A stretch of DNA of 5,844 nt. Origin: Dehalococcoidia bacterium. GTDB taxonomy: Bacteria > Chloroflexota > Dehalococcoidia > JAUSJJ01. The DNA lies in the NCBI GenBank assembly GCA_030647705.1, contig JAUSJJ010000055.1, positions 1 to 5,844 of the forward strand, read 5' to 3'. The notes beneath the pieces are model-generated. The model was given only the letters and a program-made list of their open reading frames with translations, had not been told where the DNA came from and ran no database searches. The translations under genes and the position numbers were made by a program. Shown piece after piece: positions 4,974 to 5,844 of the stretch (positions within the stretch are counted from its first letter, which is position 1; every line of letters starts with the position of its first letter).

Positions 4974-4980
4974 AAGGGGG
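4974..4980 (+). promoter_or_regulatory. Ribosome binding site of the M50 gene
   Basis: AAGGGGG lies six bases before the GTG at 4987 and supports this non-ATG start. The TTG at 4982 is in another frame and meets a stop two codons later. Confidence 0.6.
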
Positions 4981-4986
4981 ATTGCA

Positions 4987-5844
4987 GTGAGAAGCTCCTT
5001 CAAACTTGGCGAAATCCTGGGCATACCCTTTCTGATCAACTATACGTGGTTCATCATCTTCGTCTTCGTCACCGTGACGCTGGCCCTGTTCTACTTTCCG
5101 CCCACATACCCCGACTGGCCCCAGGCCCTCTACTGGGTGATCGGAGTAGCCGCCAGCCTCCTCTTCTTCGGGTCCGTGCTGGGGCATGAACTGGCGCACA
5201 GCATGGTCGCCAGGTCTCAGGACATACCGGTCAAGAGTATCACCCTATTTGTCTTCGGCGGCGTCTCGCGCATCACCAAGGAGGCAACGACACCGGGCAA
5301 GGAGGCGATACTGGCGGCGGCCGGCCCGTTGTCCAGCGTAGTCTTCGGAGGTTTCTTCGTGCTGGTGTACCTGGCTACCAGAGGCGTCAGCGAACCGATA
5401 GCGGCGCTCAGCTTCTACCTGGCGTACATCAACTTCCTGCTGGCCGCATTCAACATGATCCCAGGCTTCCCCATGGACGGCGGCAGGGTTTTCAGATCGT
5501 TCCTGTGGTGGATTACCAAAAACTACAGGCGGGCCACCCACATCGCCTCGCTCACGGGACAAGGCATCGCCTATGCCTTCATCGCAGGCGGCATACTCTC
5601 GATCTTCTTCATCCCAGGCTTCTTGGTTACAGGCATCTGGTTCGCCCTCATTGGCTGGTTCCTGGAGAACGCGGCCTCCGGCAGCTACCGCCAGATGATG
5701 CTCAAAGAAGCCTTGCAGGGCTTCAAGGCCCGCGACGTGATGACGCAGGATTGCGCCCTGGTCTCCCCTTCCTTAAGCGTCAGAGCTCTGGTAAACGAAT
5801 ACATTCTCCCCACCAGCCGTCGCTGCTTTGTGGTGTCGGACGCA
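4987..5844 (+). CDS. Site-2-type membrane metalloprotease (M50) with CBS domain, 3' end cut off
   Basis: The visible 286 residues belong to the M50 family of zinc proteases, which cut other proteins within the membrane. The start RSSFKLGEILGIPFLINYTW is typical of the CBS-bearing branch. The zinc site HELAH is at 67-71, at the end of a membrane segment. SITLFVFGGVSR (84-95) is the conserved strand-turn after it, AAAGPLSS (110-117) opens the next helix, and FNMIPGFPMDGGR (155-167) supplies the third zinc ligand, Asp164. Roughly six hydrophobic segments lie near 13-37, 48-66, 106-130, 138-159 and 188-226 (two). From about 249 (ARDVMTQDCALVSPSLSV) a CBS domain begins, of the kind that often binds adenine nucleotides and tunes the enzyme; the window ends inside it. 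All catalytic residues are present. The start is GTG with AAGGGGG six bases upstream. The gene diverges from the EthD gene and has its own promoter and leader hairpins. Its natural substrate cannot be told from the sequence. Confidence 0.93.
   Translation, partial: MRSSFKLGEILGIPFLINYTWFIIFVFVTVTLALFYFPPTYPDWPQALYWVIGVAASLLFFGSVLGHELAHSMVARSQDIPVKSITLFVFGGVSRITKEATTPGKEAILAAAGPLSSVVFGGFFVLVYLATRGVSEPIAALSFYLAYINFLLAAFNMIPGFPMDGGRVFRSFLWWITKNYRRATHIASLTGQGIAYAFIAGGILSIFFIPGFLVTGIWFALIGWFLENAASGSYRQMMLKEALQGFKARDVMTQDCALVSPSLSVRALVNEYILPTSRRCFVVSDA

Larger units (their letters stand above)
4474..4986. other. Gene-free intergenic region between divergent EthD and M50 genes
   Basis: This region of about 510 bases separates two divergent genes. 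Short open frames cross it on both strands but show no family signature or ribosome site. From left to right it holds the EthD leader and weak promoter, repeat copy B, a nested inverted-repeat element, a TCCCGA hairpin, a strong plus-strand promoter, and a two-hairpin leader before the M50 gene. The span 4639-4881 looks like one compound repeat element with many G-runs and C-runs. Confidence 0.65.

Noticed and set aside
4677..4975. Overlapping frames of 65 to 96 codons on both strands in the second intergenic region
   Set aside because: They cross the inverted-repeat element and the M50 promoter, have no ribosome site and no family match that I can recognise.
5245..5562. A 105-codon open frame on the minus strand
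   Set aside because: It is antisense to the M50 protease membrane core, whose zinc motifs leave no doubt about the coding strand.

Overview
The window is an ordinary bacterial chromosomal stretch with moderately high GC. It carries six protein-coding genes, five on the minus strand and one on the plus strand, and no RNA genes or transposase. The gene set (lysA, a delta-prime clamp-loader subunit carrying the zinc module, a PSP1/RicT protein, an HD-GYP regulator and a CBS-fused M50 protease) and the hairpin-rich intergenic DNA suggest a Chloroflexota-type genome, perhaps Dehalococcoidia-like. That placement is an inference from general style; nothing in the sequence proves it.

Layout. Positions 1-2529 (minus) hold a compact run of lysA, then holB, then the start of a PSP1/RicT gene cut by the window edge. 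The gaps are 22 and 26 bases, so they are probably one operon. A sigma70-like promoter lies at 2593-2621. Positions 2530-2923 are a gene-free region with several perfect inverted repeats. Positions 2924-3985 (minus) encode a response regulator with an HD-GYP c-di-GMP phosphodiesterase domain and a degenerate receiver, with its own candidate promoter at 4088-4116. Positions 4135-4473 (minus) encode a small EthD-family alpha/beta-barrel protein with a strong ribosome binding site. Positions 4474-4986 are a second gene-free region with a complex inverted-repeat element, followed by a well-formed promoter (TTGACA, 17 bases, TAGATT) and a leader with two hairpins. Positions 4987-5844 (plus) encode a membrane-embedded M50 site-2-type protease whose C-terminal CBS domain runs off the window.

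How the genes relate. The lysA-holB-ricT run combines lysine biosynthesis, replication and a PSP1 protein; the holB-PSP1 pairing is also known in Bacillus. The HD-GYP gene, the EthD gene and the M50 gene appear to be separate transcription units with no obvious shared pathway.

The least expected signal lies between the genes. A 35-base sequence occurs twice, at 2837-2871 on the plus strand and 4666-4700 on the minus strand, with 28 of 35 positions identical by my hand alignment. The two copies face inward around the HD-GYP and EthD genes. Both intergenic regions also carry hairpins of the form TCCCGA-N5-TCGGGA. I read this as a dispersed intergenic repeat family, possibly MITE-like, and not as a new gene system.
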